A DNA stretch of 64,000 nucleotides from Bacillus sp. MM2020_4 (GTDB lineage Bacteria > Bacillota > Bacilli > Bacillales > Cytobacillaceae), in the NCBI RefSeq assembly GCF_011250555.1, contig NZ_JAANMZ010000001.1:291343-355342 (forward strand), read 5' to 3'. The notes beneath the pieces are model-generated. The model was not told the origin of the DNA and did not search any database. It saw nothing but the letters and a program-made list of their open reading frames with translations. Below are positions 32,529 through 40,389 of this stretch, one piece after another. Numbering within the stretch: the first letter of the stretch is position 1; every line of letters begins with the position of its first letter. The position numbers were made by a program, and so were the translations under genes.

Positions 32529-33476
32529 ATGAAAAAAGTCATGATTATATTTGTCATTTGCCTGGCTGCTTGGGTGGCAGTAAACAATCCTATCGTGAAT
32601 AAATATGTAGCTGCTTTAAAAGTTTCAGCACTTCCAGCAGTGAAACAGTCCGATCCTCTATATCAAAGTATCTTAAAAAATGCTCCTACATATGAAATCC
32701 CTCCTTCCGATGCAAAAATTGATTCAGTCTGGAAGGCGATCCCCGGTTATAATGGTCTTAAAGTTGATGTCTCAGCATCATATAAAAATATGAAGAAAGG
32801 GCAAGTTTTTAATGAAAAGAAACTTGTTTTTGCGCAGACAAAACCAAAAGTTCATCTTAAAGACTTGCCACCTTCACCGATATATAAAGGTCATCCGGAA
32901 AAACCAATGGTTTCCTTTATTATTAACGTTGCATGGGGAAATGAATATTTATCAGAAATTCTTGCAACCTTAAAAAAACATAATGTTTCAGCGAGTTTTT
33001 TCCTTGAAGGCAATTGGGTTAAAAAAAATCCAGATCTTGCAAAAATGATTGTATCAGCAGGGCATGAGGTAGGAAATCATTCCTATAGTCATCCCGATAT
33101 GAAGCAATTAACGGCAGAGAAGGCGCGGGAACAAATGATAAGGACGAACGAAATTATTGAAGCAGCAACAGGTGAAAAATGTGTTTGGTTCGCCCCGCCA
33201 AGTGGCAGCTATCGGGATGAAACCATTAAAGTTGCTGCCGACCTAAACCTGAAAACGGTTATGTGGACTGTCGATACGGTCGATTGGCGAAAACCGGCGC
33301 CGGAAGTTCTGATAAATCGGGTGATGTCTAAGATTGATAAGGGTTCAATGGTTCTTATGCACCCAACCGAATCAACCGCCAAATCGCTCAATCAGTTAAT
33401 TACCTTAATTGAGCAAAAGAATTTACAAATAGGGACAGTTACTGACTTAATGAGTGAGGAACGAATTATGAAATAA
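32529..33476 (+). CDS. ylxY: YlxY-type polysaccharide-deacetylase-like protein, membrane-anchored
   Basis: The 315-residue protein has an N-terminal hydrophobic anchor (about residues 3-18) and a NodB-type deacetylase fold (about 125-310). The His motif HSYSH (184-188) is present and the late LMHP (His278) is in place. The first catalytic motif, normally TFDDGP, reads SFIINVAWGNE (129-139) with no Asp pair. The RxPYG-type motif reads FAPPSGSYRD (from 221), without the usual Arg. This suggests altered or lost deacetylase chemistry. AAGGAAGGGGG precedes ATG. The order pnp-ylxY-mlpA is as in B. subtilis; function there is uncertain. Confidence 0.9.
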   Translation: MKKVMIIFVICLAAWVAVNNPIVNKYVAALKVSALPAVKQSDPLYQSILKNAPTYEIPPSDAKIDSVWKAIPGYNGLKVDVSASYKNMKKGQVFNEKKLVFAQTKPKVHLKDLPPSPIYKGHPEKPMVSFIINVAWGNEYLSEILATLKKHNVSASFFLEGNWVKKNPDLAKMIVSAGHEVGNHSYSHPDMKQLTAEKAREQMIRTNEIIEAATGEKCVWFAPPSGSYRDETIKVAADLNLKTVMWTVDTVDWRKPAPEVLINRVMSKIDKGSMVLMHPTESTAKSLNQLITLIEQKNLQIGTVTDLMSEERIMK

Positions 33477-33498
33477 TTTAGGAAAAATATAACTGAAA

Positions 33499-33528
33499 TT
33501 GGAGAAAATACTTTATAGAAAGTATAAT
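33499..33528 (+). promoter_or_regulatory. candidate sigma-A promoter for mlpA
   Basis: TTGGAG (33499-33504), an 18-base spacer, TATAAT (33523-33528), about 50 bases before the mlpA start. Confidence 0.5.
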
Positions 33529-33576
33529 TAATAATTGGAGTAGTAGCATCTGTTGTATAGAGACAGGAGGAAGTCA

Positions 33577-34815
33577 ATGATTAATAAGTATACTTGCCAA
33601 AATGGAGTAAGAATTGTATTAGAGAATATCCCAACAGTACGATCTGTTGCCATCGGCGTTTGGATTGGAACAGGTTCTAGAAATGAGAACCCACAAACAA
33701 ATGGGATTTCCCATTTCCTTGAACATATGTTTTTTAAAGGAACTACGACACGATCAGCCAAGGAAATTGCGGAAGCATTTGATAGCATTGGCGGTCAAGT
33801 AAACGCTTTTACCTCTAAGGAATATACATGCTATTATGCAAAAGTTCTTGATACGCATTCTAAACTTGCACTAGATGTGTTAGCTGATATGTTTTTTAAT
33901 TCAACTTTTGTAGAGGAAGAACTGAATAAAGAAAGAAATGTCGTTTTAGAAGAAATAAAAATGTATGAAGATACACCTGATGACATTGTTCACGATTTAT
34001 TAACAAGGGCAGTGTACGAAGACCACCCGCTTGGGTACCCCATACTTGGGACGGAAGAAACATTAAATACGTTTACAGGTGAAACACTTAGAGAGTATAT
34101 TACTGAACGATATACGCCTGAAAATGTCGTTATTTCGATTGCAGGTAACGTTTCGGAAAGTTTTATTCAAGAGGTTGAACAGTATTTCGGATCCTATCAG
34201 GGCGGGTCAAAAGAAATACCCGAAAACATTCCTACCTTTCATTCCAATCGGATTTCAAGGAAAAAGGAAACAGAACAGGCCCATTTATGTATTGGATTTG
34301 AGGGGTTAAAGGTTGGGCATGAGGATATATACAGTTTAATCACCTTAAACAATATATTGGGTGGCAGCATGAGCTCAAGACTGTTTCAAGAAGTCCGCGA
34401 GCAACGCGGATTAGCTTATTCCGTATTTTCTTACCATTCGGCCTATCAGGATAGTGGGATTGTAACTGTCTACGGCGGAACAGGTGCAAAGCAGTTGGAT
34501 GTTTTATTTGAAACAATCCAAGAAACACTTGAGAAATTGAAGCAAAATGGCATTACTGAAAAAGAAATAACAAATAGTAAAGAGCAGCTAAAAGGAAGTC
34601 TTATGTTAAGTTTGGAAAGTACGAATAGCCGGATGAGTCGGAATGGTAAAAATGAACTTTTATTAAAACGTCATCGTTCACTTGACGAAATTATTGAACA
34701 AATTGATGCCGTATCTAAAAAAGGCGTTGACGAAATGGCAAGAGCTGTTTTTACAGATCAATATTCCGTGACATTAATTAGCCCTGACGGCGAATTCCCT
34801 AATAAATTATTATAA
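33577..34815 (+). CDS. mlpA: M16-family zinc peptidase MlpA (YmxG)
   Basis: Pitrilysin-like, mitochondrial-processing-peptidase-type protease. From ATG 33577 the protein is 412 residues. The inverted zinc motif HFLEH is near residue 50, with downstream Glu in VVLEEIKMYED. The C-terminal half has REQRGLAYSVFSYHS, the Arg/Tyr motif of active M16 enzymes. CAGGAGGAAG fixes the start; an in-frame TTG at 33553 is upstream of it. It differs from the YmfF/YmfH M16 pair at 52-54 kb. Cytosolic, no signal peptide seen. Confidence 0.93.
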   Translation: MINKYTCQNGVRIVLENIPTVRSVAIGVWIGTGSRNENPQTNGISHFLEHMFFKGTTTRSAKEIAEAFDSIGGQVNAFTSKEYTCYYAKVLDTHSKLALDVLADMFFNSTFVEEELNKERNVVLEEIKMYEDTPDDIVHDLLTRAVYEDHPLGYPILGTEETLNTFTGETLREYITERYTPENVVISIAGNVSESFIQEVEQYFGSYQGGSKEIPENIPTFHSNRISRKKETEQAHLCIGFEGLKVGHEDIYSLITLNNILGGSMSSRLFQEVREQRGLAYSVFSYHSAYQDSGIVTVYGGTGAKQLDVLFETIQETLEKLKQNGITEKEITNSKEQLKGSLMLSLESTNSRMSRNGKNELLLKRHRSLDEIIEQIDAVSKKGVDEMARAVFTDQYSVTLISPDGEFPNKLL

Positions 34816-34820
34816 ATTTT

Positions 34821-34855
34821 AAAGAGGTATTCCATACGTGAATGCCTCTTTTCTT
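34821..34855 (+). terminator. rho-independent terminator after mlpA
   Basis: AAAGAGGTATTC, loop CATACGT, GAATGCCTCTTT (34840-34851, one G-U pair), then TTCTTT. Confidence 0.8.
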
Positions 34856-34914
34856 TAGTCTAAAATGGGACGCCCCCCTATAAACTAGTAGAAAAGGGAA
34901 ACAAAGGGGGTTAT

Positions 34915-35163
34915 ATGGCTGTGAGGTTAAGTGAATTAAGTGGTAAAGAAATTGTAGATGTTAAAAAGGCAGAACGTCTTGGGGTCTTAGGTCAAACTGA
35001 TTTGGAAATAAATGAGGGAACCGGACAAATACAGGCGTTACTGATTCCTTCATTAAAATGGTTTGGCTTTCGAAAACAAGGGGAGGAAATTAGGGTGCCA
35101 TGGCAGCATATTAAAAAAATCGGAACGGATATGATTATCATTGATATACCAGATGAAGATTAA
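34915..35163 (+). CDS. ymxH: YlmC/YmxH family PRC-barrel sporulation-associated protein
   Basis: The 82-residue protein reads VRLSELSGKEIVDVKKAERLG, then WFGFRKQGEEIRVPW, the PRC-barrel layout of YmxH/YlmC. Members are conserved in spore formers; the molecular function is not known to me. The start is ambiguous: GGGGG (34906-34910) is 4 bases before ATG 34915 and 10 bases before GTG 34921. The latter would give MRLSELSG, two residues shorter. It lies directly upstream of dpaAB, separated by a terminator. Confidence 0.88.
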   Translation: MAVRLSELSGKEIVDVKKAERLGVLGQTDLEINEGTGQIQALLIPSLKWFGFRKQGEEIRVPWQHIKKIGTDMIIIDIPDED

Positions 35164-35176
35164 TAGATAAGTGACA

Positions 35177-35213
35177 AAAGCCTAGGCAAAATAACATTTG
35201 CTTGGGCTTTTTT
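35177..35213 (+). terminator. rho-independent terminator after ymxH
   Basis: AAAGCCTAGGCAAA, loop ATAACA, TTTGCTTGGGCTTT (two G-U pairs), then TTT. Confidence 0.8.
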
Positions 35214-35235
35214 CATTTCACGGGCTGAAAAACTC

Positions 35236-35263
35236 ACCGAATGAAGCAAACTTACATAAGATG
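35236..35263 (+). promoter_or_regulatory. candidate sigma-K promoter for dpaAB
   Basis: AC at 35236-35237, 17 bases, then CATAAGATG (35255-35263), against the sigma-K form AC-N16/17-CATANNNTA with one mismatch at the last position. B. subtilis spoVF is a sigma-K operon. The terminator at 35177-35213 isolates this promoter from ymxH. Confidence 0.5.
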
Positions 35264-35327
35264 TTGAAGTGATATGAAGAAAAGGAATTATTAGTGGACT
35301 TTTAAAAAAAAGAAGGTGAATGTGTTC

Positions 35328-36230
35328 ATGCTGACAGGGATGCAGATAGCCGTGATTGGCGGGGATGCCAGACAGCTGGAAATCATCCGCAAGCTAACCG
35401 AATTGGATGCGAAATTATCGCTAATTGGTTTTGAACAACTTGATCATGCTTTTACTGGAGCGGTCAAGGAAAAGTTGGATGAAGTTGATTTTATAAATAT
35501 GGATGCCCTCATTTTACCGGTGCCTGGTACGAATTTAGAAGGACAGGTAGAAACCATCTTTTCGAATGAAAAGGTTGTTTTAACAGAAGAAATGTTGAGT
35601 AAAACACCTGAACATTGTGCTATTTATTCAGGAATTAGTAATTCCTTTTTAAATGGAATAACAAAGGGTGCGAAACGAACACTCATTCAATTGTTCGAAC
35701 GAGATGATGTGGCGATTTATAATTCAATTCCAACTGTCGAAGGAACCATTATGATGGCCATACAGCATACCGATTTTACAATCCACGGCTCAAATATTGC
35801 AGTACTGGGATTAGGAAGAGTTGGGATGAGTGTAGCAAGAACTTTCGCTGCACTTGGAGCCAAGGTTAAGGTTGGAGCTAGAAAAAGTGAACATTTGGCA
35901 CGAATTACCGAGATGGGGTTAATTCCATTTCATTTATCTAATTTGGTCAATGAAGTGAAGGATACCGATATTTTAATCAATACAGCACCACATTTAATTG
36001 TTACCGCCATGGTGATTTCGAAATTGCCATCGCATACGCTCATTATTGATCTTGCGTCAAAGCCTGGAGGAACTGATTTTCGATATGCCGAGAAGAGAGG
36101 AATTAAAGCGTTGCTCGCACCAGGGCTACCAGGGATAGTTGCCCCTAAAACGGCTGGGCAAATACTGGCCAATGTTTTAGCTCAACTGCTTCAAGATGAG
36201 TTCAGAAAGCGAAAGGGGAAAGTGAAATGA
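35328..36230 (+). CDS. dpaA: dipicolinate synthase subunit A
   Basis: Dehydrogenase-like subunit that, with DpaB, oxidises dihydrodipicolinate to dipicolinic acid, the calcium chelate of the spore core; it acts in the mother cell. The 300-residue protein begins MLTGMQIAVIGGDARQLEII. It has a NAD(P)-type nucleotide motif AVLGLGRVGMSVARTFAALG and ends with APGLPGIVAPKTAGQIL, as in SpoVFA. ATG 35328 is 8 bases after AAGGTGA. In-frame GTGs at 35316 and 35322 are less well spaced. The stop overlaps dpaB by four bases. Confidence 0.96.
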   Translation: MLTGMQIAVIGGDARQLEIIRKLTELDAKLSLIGFEQLDHAFTGAVKEKLDEVDFINMDALILPVPGTNLEGQVETIFSNEKVVLTEEMLSKTPEHCAIYSGISNSFLNGITKGAKRTLIQLFERDDVAIYNSIPTVEGTIMMAIQHTDFTIHGSNIAVLGLGRVGMSVARTFAALGAKVKVGARKSEHLARITEMGLIPFHLSNLVNEVKDTDILINTAPHLIVTAMVISKLPSHTLIIDLASKPGGTDFRYAEKRGIKALLAPGLPGIVAPKTAGQILANVLAQLLQDEFRKRKGKVK

Positions 36231-36826
36231 GTTTAAATGGTAAAAGAATTGGCTTTGGTCTTACCGGCTCACATTGCACGTATGATGCAGTTTTTCCGGA
36301 AATTGAAAAATTAGTTCAGGCCGGGGCAGAAGTATTGCCAGTTGTGACTTTTACAGTAAAAAATACAGAAACGCGTTTTGGAAAAGGGGAAGATTGGATT
36401 CAAAGAATAGAAGATTTAACAGGTCATAAGGTGATTGATTCGATTGTGAAAGCAGAGCCATTAGGACCGAAAATCCCTCTTGATTGTATGGTGGTTGCTC
36501 CCTTAACAGGGGTTTCAATGAGTAAATTTGCTAATGCTATGAATGATAGCCCGGTATTGATGGCTGCTAAAGCAACATTAAGGAATTTAAAGCCTGTTGT
36601 CCTAGGGATTTCAACGAATGATGCCCTTGGCTTAAATGGTGTAAACTTAATGAGGTTAATGGCAACAAAAAATATCTATTTTATCCCTTATGGGCAAGAT
36701 GACCCTGTGAAAAAACCAAATTCAATGGTTGCGAGAATGACCTTGTTATCTGAAACAGTAGAAGCAGCACTTGAAGGGAGACAGCTCCAACCTGTACTTG
36801 TAGAAAGATACAAAGATTCTGACTAA
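36227..36826 (+). CDS. dpaB: dipicolinate synthase subunit B (flavoprotein-like)
   Basis: The 199-residue partner of DpaA, of the flavoprotein (HFCD-like) fold: GFGLTGSHCTYDAVFPEIEK, then VVAPLTGVSMSKFANAMNDSPVLMAAKA. It starts within the dpaA stop (ATGA overlap), so the two subunits are translationally coupled. The next genes, asd-dapG-dapA, lie downstream with their own probable promoter; DapA makes the DpaAB substrate. Confidence 0.96.
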   Translation: MSLNGKRIGFGLTGSHCTYDAVFPEIEKLVQAGAEVLPVVTFTVKNTETRFGKGEDWIQRIEDLTGHKVIDSIVKAEPLGPKIPLDCMVVAPLTGVSMSKFANAMNDSPVLMAAKATLRNLKPVVLGISTNDALGLNGVNLMRLMATKNIYFIPYGQDDPVKKPNSMVARMTLLSETVEAALEGRQLQPVLVERYKDSD

Positions 36827-36870
36827 TTTCCCCCTTGTACGTCAAAAAAGGTTATTTCTTTAAAAGAATA

Positions 36871-36879
36871 TGGTAAAAT
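36871..36879 (+). promoter_or_regulatory. possible extended -10 promoter for asd
   Basis: TGG followed by TAAAAT (36874-36879), with weak -35 candidates. It lies just upstream of the strong leader hairpin at 36893-36920. Confidence 0.35.
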
Positions 36880-36892
36880 AAATTAATCTTCC

Positions 36893-36920
36893 ATCGGGAG
36901 GGGGGGAACCCCCTTCTGAT
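36893..36920 (+). promoter_or_regulatory. 12-bp GNRA-capped hairpin in the asd leader
   Basis: The arms ATCGGGAGGGGG (36893-36904) and CCCCCTTCTGAT (36909-36920) pair along all 12 positions (two G-U) around the tetraloop GGAA. No T-run follows, so it is not a terminator. It sits 55 bases before the asd start, probably near the mRNA 5' end. The lysine riboswitch is far larger and is not what is seen here. Confidence 0.6.
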
Positions 36921-36975
36921 AGGATATTTATCATAGAAATGACCAGTACTATATAGTGGAAAAGGGGAACTAGAA

Positions 36976-38025
36976 ATGAATCAGCAAAATGGATATCACG
37001 TTGCTGTTGTTGGGGCAACAGGAGCAGTTGGGCAACAAATGATTCAAACACTAATGAACGAAAATTTTCCAATCAAAAAGCTTACTCTTTTATCCTCTGC
37101 AAGGTCAGCGGGTAACAAGGTTAATGTTAATGGACAGGAAATCACCATTCAAGAAGCAAAACCGGAAAGTTTTGAGGGTGTAGATATTGCTTTATTCAGC
37201 GCTGGCGGCAGTGTCTCGAAGGATTTAGGTCCTGAGGCAGTTAAACGTGGAGCTATCGTCGTGGACAACACTAGTGCGTTTAGAATGGATGCAGATACAC
37301 CACTTGTTGTTCCTGAAGTGAACGAAACGGACTTGCATCAACATAACGGAATCATTGCAAATCCCAATTGTTCAACCATCCAAATGGTGGTTGCACTTGA
37401 GCCAATCCGTCAAAAATTCGGTTTAAAAAAGGTGATAGTCTCCACTTATCAAGCGGTTTCTGGAGCAGGCGCTGCTGCGGTTGAGGAATTAATGAACCAA
37501 ACTAAAGCAATCATAAACGATGAAGGGTATGAACCCAAGATTTTACCTGTAAAATCTGATTCAAACCATTATCAAATTGCCTTTAATGCCATTCCGCAAA
37601 TTGATAAATTCCAAGATAATGGCTATACATTTGAAGAAATGAAAATGATTAATGAAACGAAAAAAATTATGCATTTACCGGAGTTACAAGTATCTGCAAC
37701 TTGCGTTCGTCTTCCTGTTGCGGTAGGTCATTCTGAATCCGTCTATTTCGAAATTGAATCTGACGAAGTTAGCGCAAATGATATTAAAGCGTTATTGAAG
37801 GATGCACCTGGTGTAGTCCTTCAAGATGACCCGGAAAATCAGGTCTATCCAATGCCGGCAAATTGTGTTGGGAAAAATGATGTCTTTGTCGGACGGATTA
37901 GAAAAGATATCGATGAAGATCGAGGCTTCCATATGTGGGTTGTTTCTGACAACCTCCTAAAAGGCGCTGCCTGGAACTCCGTTCAAATTGCTGAAAGTTT
38001 AGTAAAACTTGGATTAGTAAAATAA
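36976..38025 (+). CDS. asd: aspartate-semialdehyde dehydrogenase
   Basis: Second step of the aspartate family pathway. 349 residues with the NADP site [14 protein letters not shown], the catalytic Cys in [10 protein letters not shown] and GRIRKD near the C-terminus. AAAGGGGAAC precedes ATG. It forms an operon with dapG and dapA, giving a run from aspartyl phosphate to dihydrodipicolinate, used for lysine, cell-wall diaminopimelate and spore dipicolinate. Confidence 0.97.
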   Translation: MNQQNGYHVAVVGATGAVGQQMIQTLMNENFPIKKLTLLSSARSAGNKVNVNGQEITIQEAKPESFEGVDIALFSAGGSVSKDLGPEAVKRGAIVVDNTSAFRMDADTPLVVPEVNETDLHQHNGIIANPNCSTIQMVVALEPIRQKFGLKKVIVSTYQAVSGAGAAAVEELMNQTKAIINDEGYEPKILPVKSDSNHYQIAFNAIPQIDKFQDNGYTFEEMKMINETKKIMHLPELQVSATCVRLPVAVGHSESVYFEIESDEVSANDIKALLKDAPGVVLQDDPENQVYPMPANCVGKNDVFVGRIRKDIDEDRGFHMWVVSDNLLKGAAWNSVQIAESLVKLGLVK

Positions 38026-38047
38026 AAAGGCAGGTTTTGGTGACACC

Positions 38048-39292
38048 ATGAAAATTATTGTCCAAAAATTTGGCGGAACCTCTGTCAAAGATGAGCAAAG
38101 TAGGAAACACGCTCAAGGTCATATCGAAAAGGCATTAGCTGACGGCTACAAGGTAGTTGTAGTTGTTTCAGCTATGGGGAGAAAGGGTGACCCCTATGCA
38201 ACCGATACACTTTTATCGTTAATTGGGGGGATCCAGAGCAAAATCTCAAAACGGGAACATGATTTATTGTTGTCTTGCGGAGAGGTTATTTCGAGTGTGG
38301 TTTTTTCGAATATGTTATTGGAAAGTGGAATCAATGCAATTGCGTTAACCGGAGCCCAGGCAGGCTTCCGTACCAACAATGACCACACAAATGCAAAAAT
38401 CAATGAAATGAAATGTGAGCGGCTCTTAAGGGAGCTTGAACATTACGATGTCGTAGTAGTTGCTGGATTTCAAGGTGCCGCGAAAAATGGCGATATTACC
38501 ACTATTGGCCGCGGTGGAAGTGATACCTCTGCTGCAGCTTTAGGTGCGGCACTTAATGCCGAGTGGATTGATATCTTTACAGATGTAGAAGGAATCATGA
38601 CAGCAGACCCGCGTATTGCTGAAAATGCACGGCCACTCCCAATTGTTACCTATACAGAGGTTTGTAATATGGCGTATCAGGGGGCAAAGGTTATCCATCC
38701 GAGAGCGGTGGAAATTGCCATGCAGGCAAAAGTGCCGATTCGCATTCGCTCCACATATTCAGACAATCTTGGAACATTGGTTACAACACTAAATAAAGAG
38801 CAGCGTGGAAGTGACATTAAAGAACAAACGGTCACAGGGATTGCACACGTATCAAACGTCACTCAAATAAAGGTTTTTGCTAAAAAAGATCAATACAATT
38901 TGCAGGCAGAAGTTTTTAAAGCGATGGCAAATGATAAAATTAGTGTTGATTTTATCAACATTTCGCCAAATGGGGTAGTCTATACGGTAACAGAGGAAAT
39001 GGCGGATCAGGCTATAAAAGTTTTAAATGATTTGGGTCATGAGCCTGTCGTTGAGCGTCATTGTGCAAAGGTATCCGTTGTTGGAGCAGGTATTGCAGGT
39101 GTTCCGGGAGTTACCTCCAAAATCGTTACAGCCTTATCGGATCATGGAATCCGTATTTTACAATCGGCAGACAGTCATACAACGATTTGGGTTTTAGTTA
39201 AGCAGGATGACTTAGTTAAATCTGTGAATGCCTTGCATGATGCCTTTCAATTGGAAGATGAATCAATTGAATTTAATCTTGCAGACTTGTAA
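38048..39292 (+). CDS. dapG: aspartokinase I
   Basis: Phosphorylates aspartate at the head of the lysine/DAP pathway. 414 residues: kinase domain with VQKFGGTSV, GRGGSDTSAAALGAAL and FTDVEGIMTADPR, then two C-terminal ACT domains (about residues 265-400). In B. subtilis this isozyme is the diaminopimelate-inhibited one and sits at this locus; the same regulation is likely but is inferred from position. Unlike lysC, it has no large leader riboswitch. Confidence 0.95.
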   Translation: MKIIVQKFGGTSVKDEQSRKHAQGHIEKALADGYKVVVVVSAMGRKGDPYATDTLLSLIGGIQSKISKREHDLLLSCGEVISSVVFSNMLLESGINAIALTGAQAGFRTNNDHTNAKINEMKCERLLRELEHYDVVVVAGFQGAAKNGDITTIGRGGSDTSAAALGAALNAEWIDIFTDVEGIMTADPRIAENARPLPIVTYTEVCNMAYQGAKVIHPRAVEIAMQAKVPIRIRSTYSDNLGTLVTTLNKEQRGSDIKEQTVTGIAHVSNVTQIKVFAKKDQYNLQAEVFKAMANDKISVDFINISPNGVVYTVTEEMADQAIKVLNDLGHEPVVERHCAKVSVVGAGIAGVPGVTSKIVTALSDHGIRILQSADSHTTIWVLVKQDDLVKSVNALHDAFQLEDESIEFNLADL

Positions 39293-39377
39293 ATAGAATT
39301 CTGTTGTATGAATTAATTTTCAAGGTGGATGGTTGCTTTGAGCGCCATATTGGTTTTGTACGGAAAGGAGTAGGAAA

Positions 39378-40250
39378 ATGGTTCATTTCGGGCGAGTTTC
39401 CACGGCAATGGTTACCCCTTTTGATAACAAAGGACATATTGACTTTGCTAAAACCACTCAATTAGTGAATTATCTGATAGAAAATGGAACAGATTCCCTG
39501 GTGATTGCGGGAACGACAGGTGAATCACCAACCCTATCAAAAGAAGAAAAGTTGGCCTTATTTGCTCATGTTGTAAAAGCGGTTAAAAAGCGTGTTCCCG
39601 TCATTGCAGGTACTGGAAGTAATAATACTTATGCATCTATTGAATTGACTAAAAAAGCAGAGCAGCTTGGTGTAGATGCCATAATGGTTGTTGCACCATA
39701 CTATAATAAACCAAATCAAGAAGGCTTATATCAGCATTTCAAAGCAGTGGCGGATGCAACAACCCTTCCGGTCATGGTGTATAACATACCCGGCAGGTCG
39801 GTTGTTAATATTCTTCCCGAGACGATTATCCGCCTGTCACATGTCCCTAACATTGTGGCTGTAAAGGAAGCGAGTGGGGATTTAAATGCCATGACACACA
39901 TCATTGCTAACACTGCTGAGGATTTTGTTCTATATAGCGGGGATGATGCCTTAACAATCCCGGTTCTTGCCATTGGCGGGGCTGGTGTAGTCTCTGTTGC
40001 CTCACATGTGATTGGGAATGAAATGCAAGAAATGGTCAAAGCCTTTTTTGAGGGAGAAAATAGTAAGGCTGCCACAATCCATCAGCATTTGCTGCCGATT
40101 ATGCAGGGGCTTTTCGCTGCTCCAAGTCCCGCGCCAGTTAAAACGGCATTGCAGGTAACGGGATTGGACGTCGGTTCTGTCAGATTGCCGCTAGTTGGTT
40201 TAACTGAACAAGAACGATCAATATTGATTTCTTTATTAAAAAATAAGTAA
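39378..40250 (+). CDS. dapA: 4-hydroxy-tetrahydrodipicolinate synthase
   Basis: Condenses pyruvate with aspartate semialdehyde. 290 residues, TIM barrel. It has GTTGESPTL, the Tyr of PYYNKPNQEG, YNIPGRSVVN and the Schiff-base Lys in VAVKEASGD. AAAGGAGTAGG precedes the ATG. Its product is the branch point to lysine/DAP and, through DpaAB, to spore dipicolinic acid. Confidence 0.97.
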   Translation: MVHFGRVSTAMVTPFDNKGHIDFAKTTQLVNYLIENGTDSLVIAGTTGESPTLSKEEKLALFAHVVKAVKKRVPVIAGTGSNNTYASIELTKKAEQLGVDAIMVVAPYYNKPNQEGLYQHFKAVADATTLPVMVYNIPGRSVVNILPETIIRLSHVPNIVAVKEASGDLNAMTHIIANTAEDFVLYSGDDALTIPVLAIGGAGVVSVASHVIGNEMQEMVKAFFEGENSKAATIHQHLLPIMQGLFAAPSPAPVKTALQVTGLDVGSVRLPLVGLTEQERSILISLLKNK

Positions 40251-40258
40251 TATGACCT

Positions 40259-40297
40259 AGAGCCAACCGATATAGAGATCGGAAGGCTCTTTTTTTC
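40259..40297 (+). terminator. rho-independent terminator after dapA
   Basis: Outer stem AGAGCC (40259-40264) with GGCTCT (40285-40290), inner stem CCGAT with ATCGG, then seven T. Confidence 0.88.
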
Positions 40298-40309
40298 TTC
40301 AATTATTGG

Positions 40310-40339
40310 TTGTAAAGGTTTTCAATTTTCAAGTATAAT
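40310..40339 (+). promoter_or_regulatory. candidate sigma-A promoter for rnjB
   Basis: TTGTAA (40310-40315), an 18-base spacer, TATAAT (40334-40339), about 50 bases before rnjB. Confidence 0.6.
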
Positions 40340-40389
40340 GATTTTAACTGGTCTCGATCGGCTAAACAGCTTGTAGGAGGAAACAGAAA

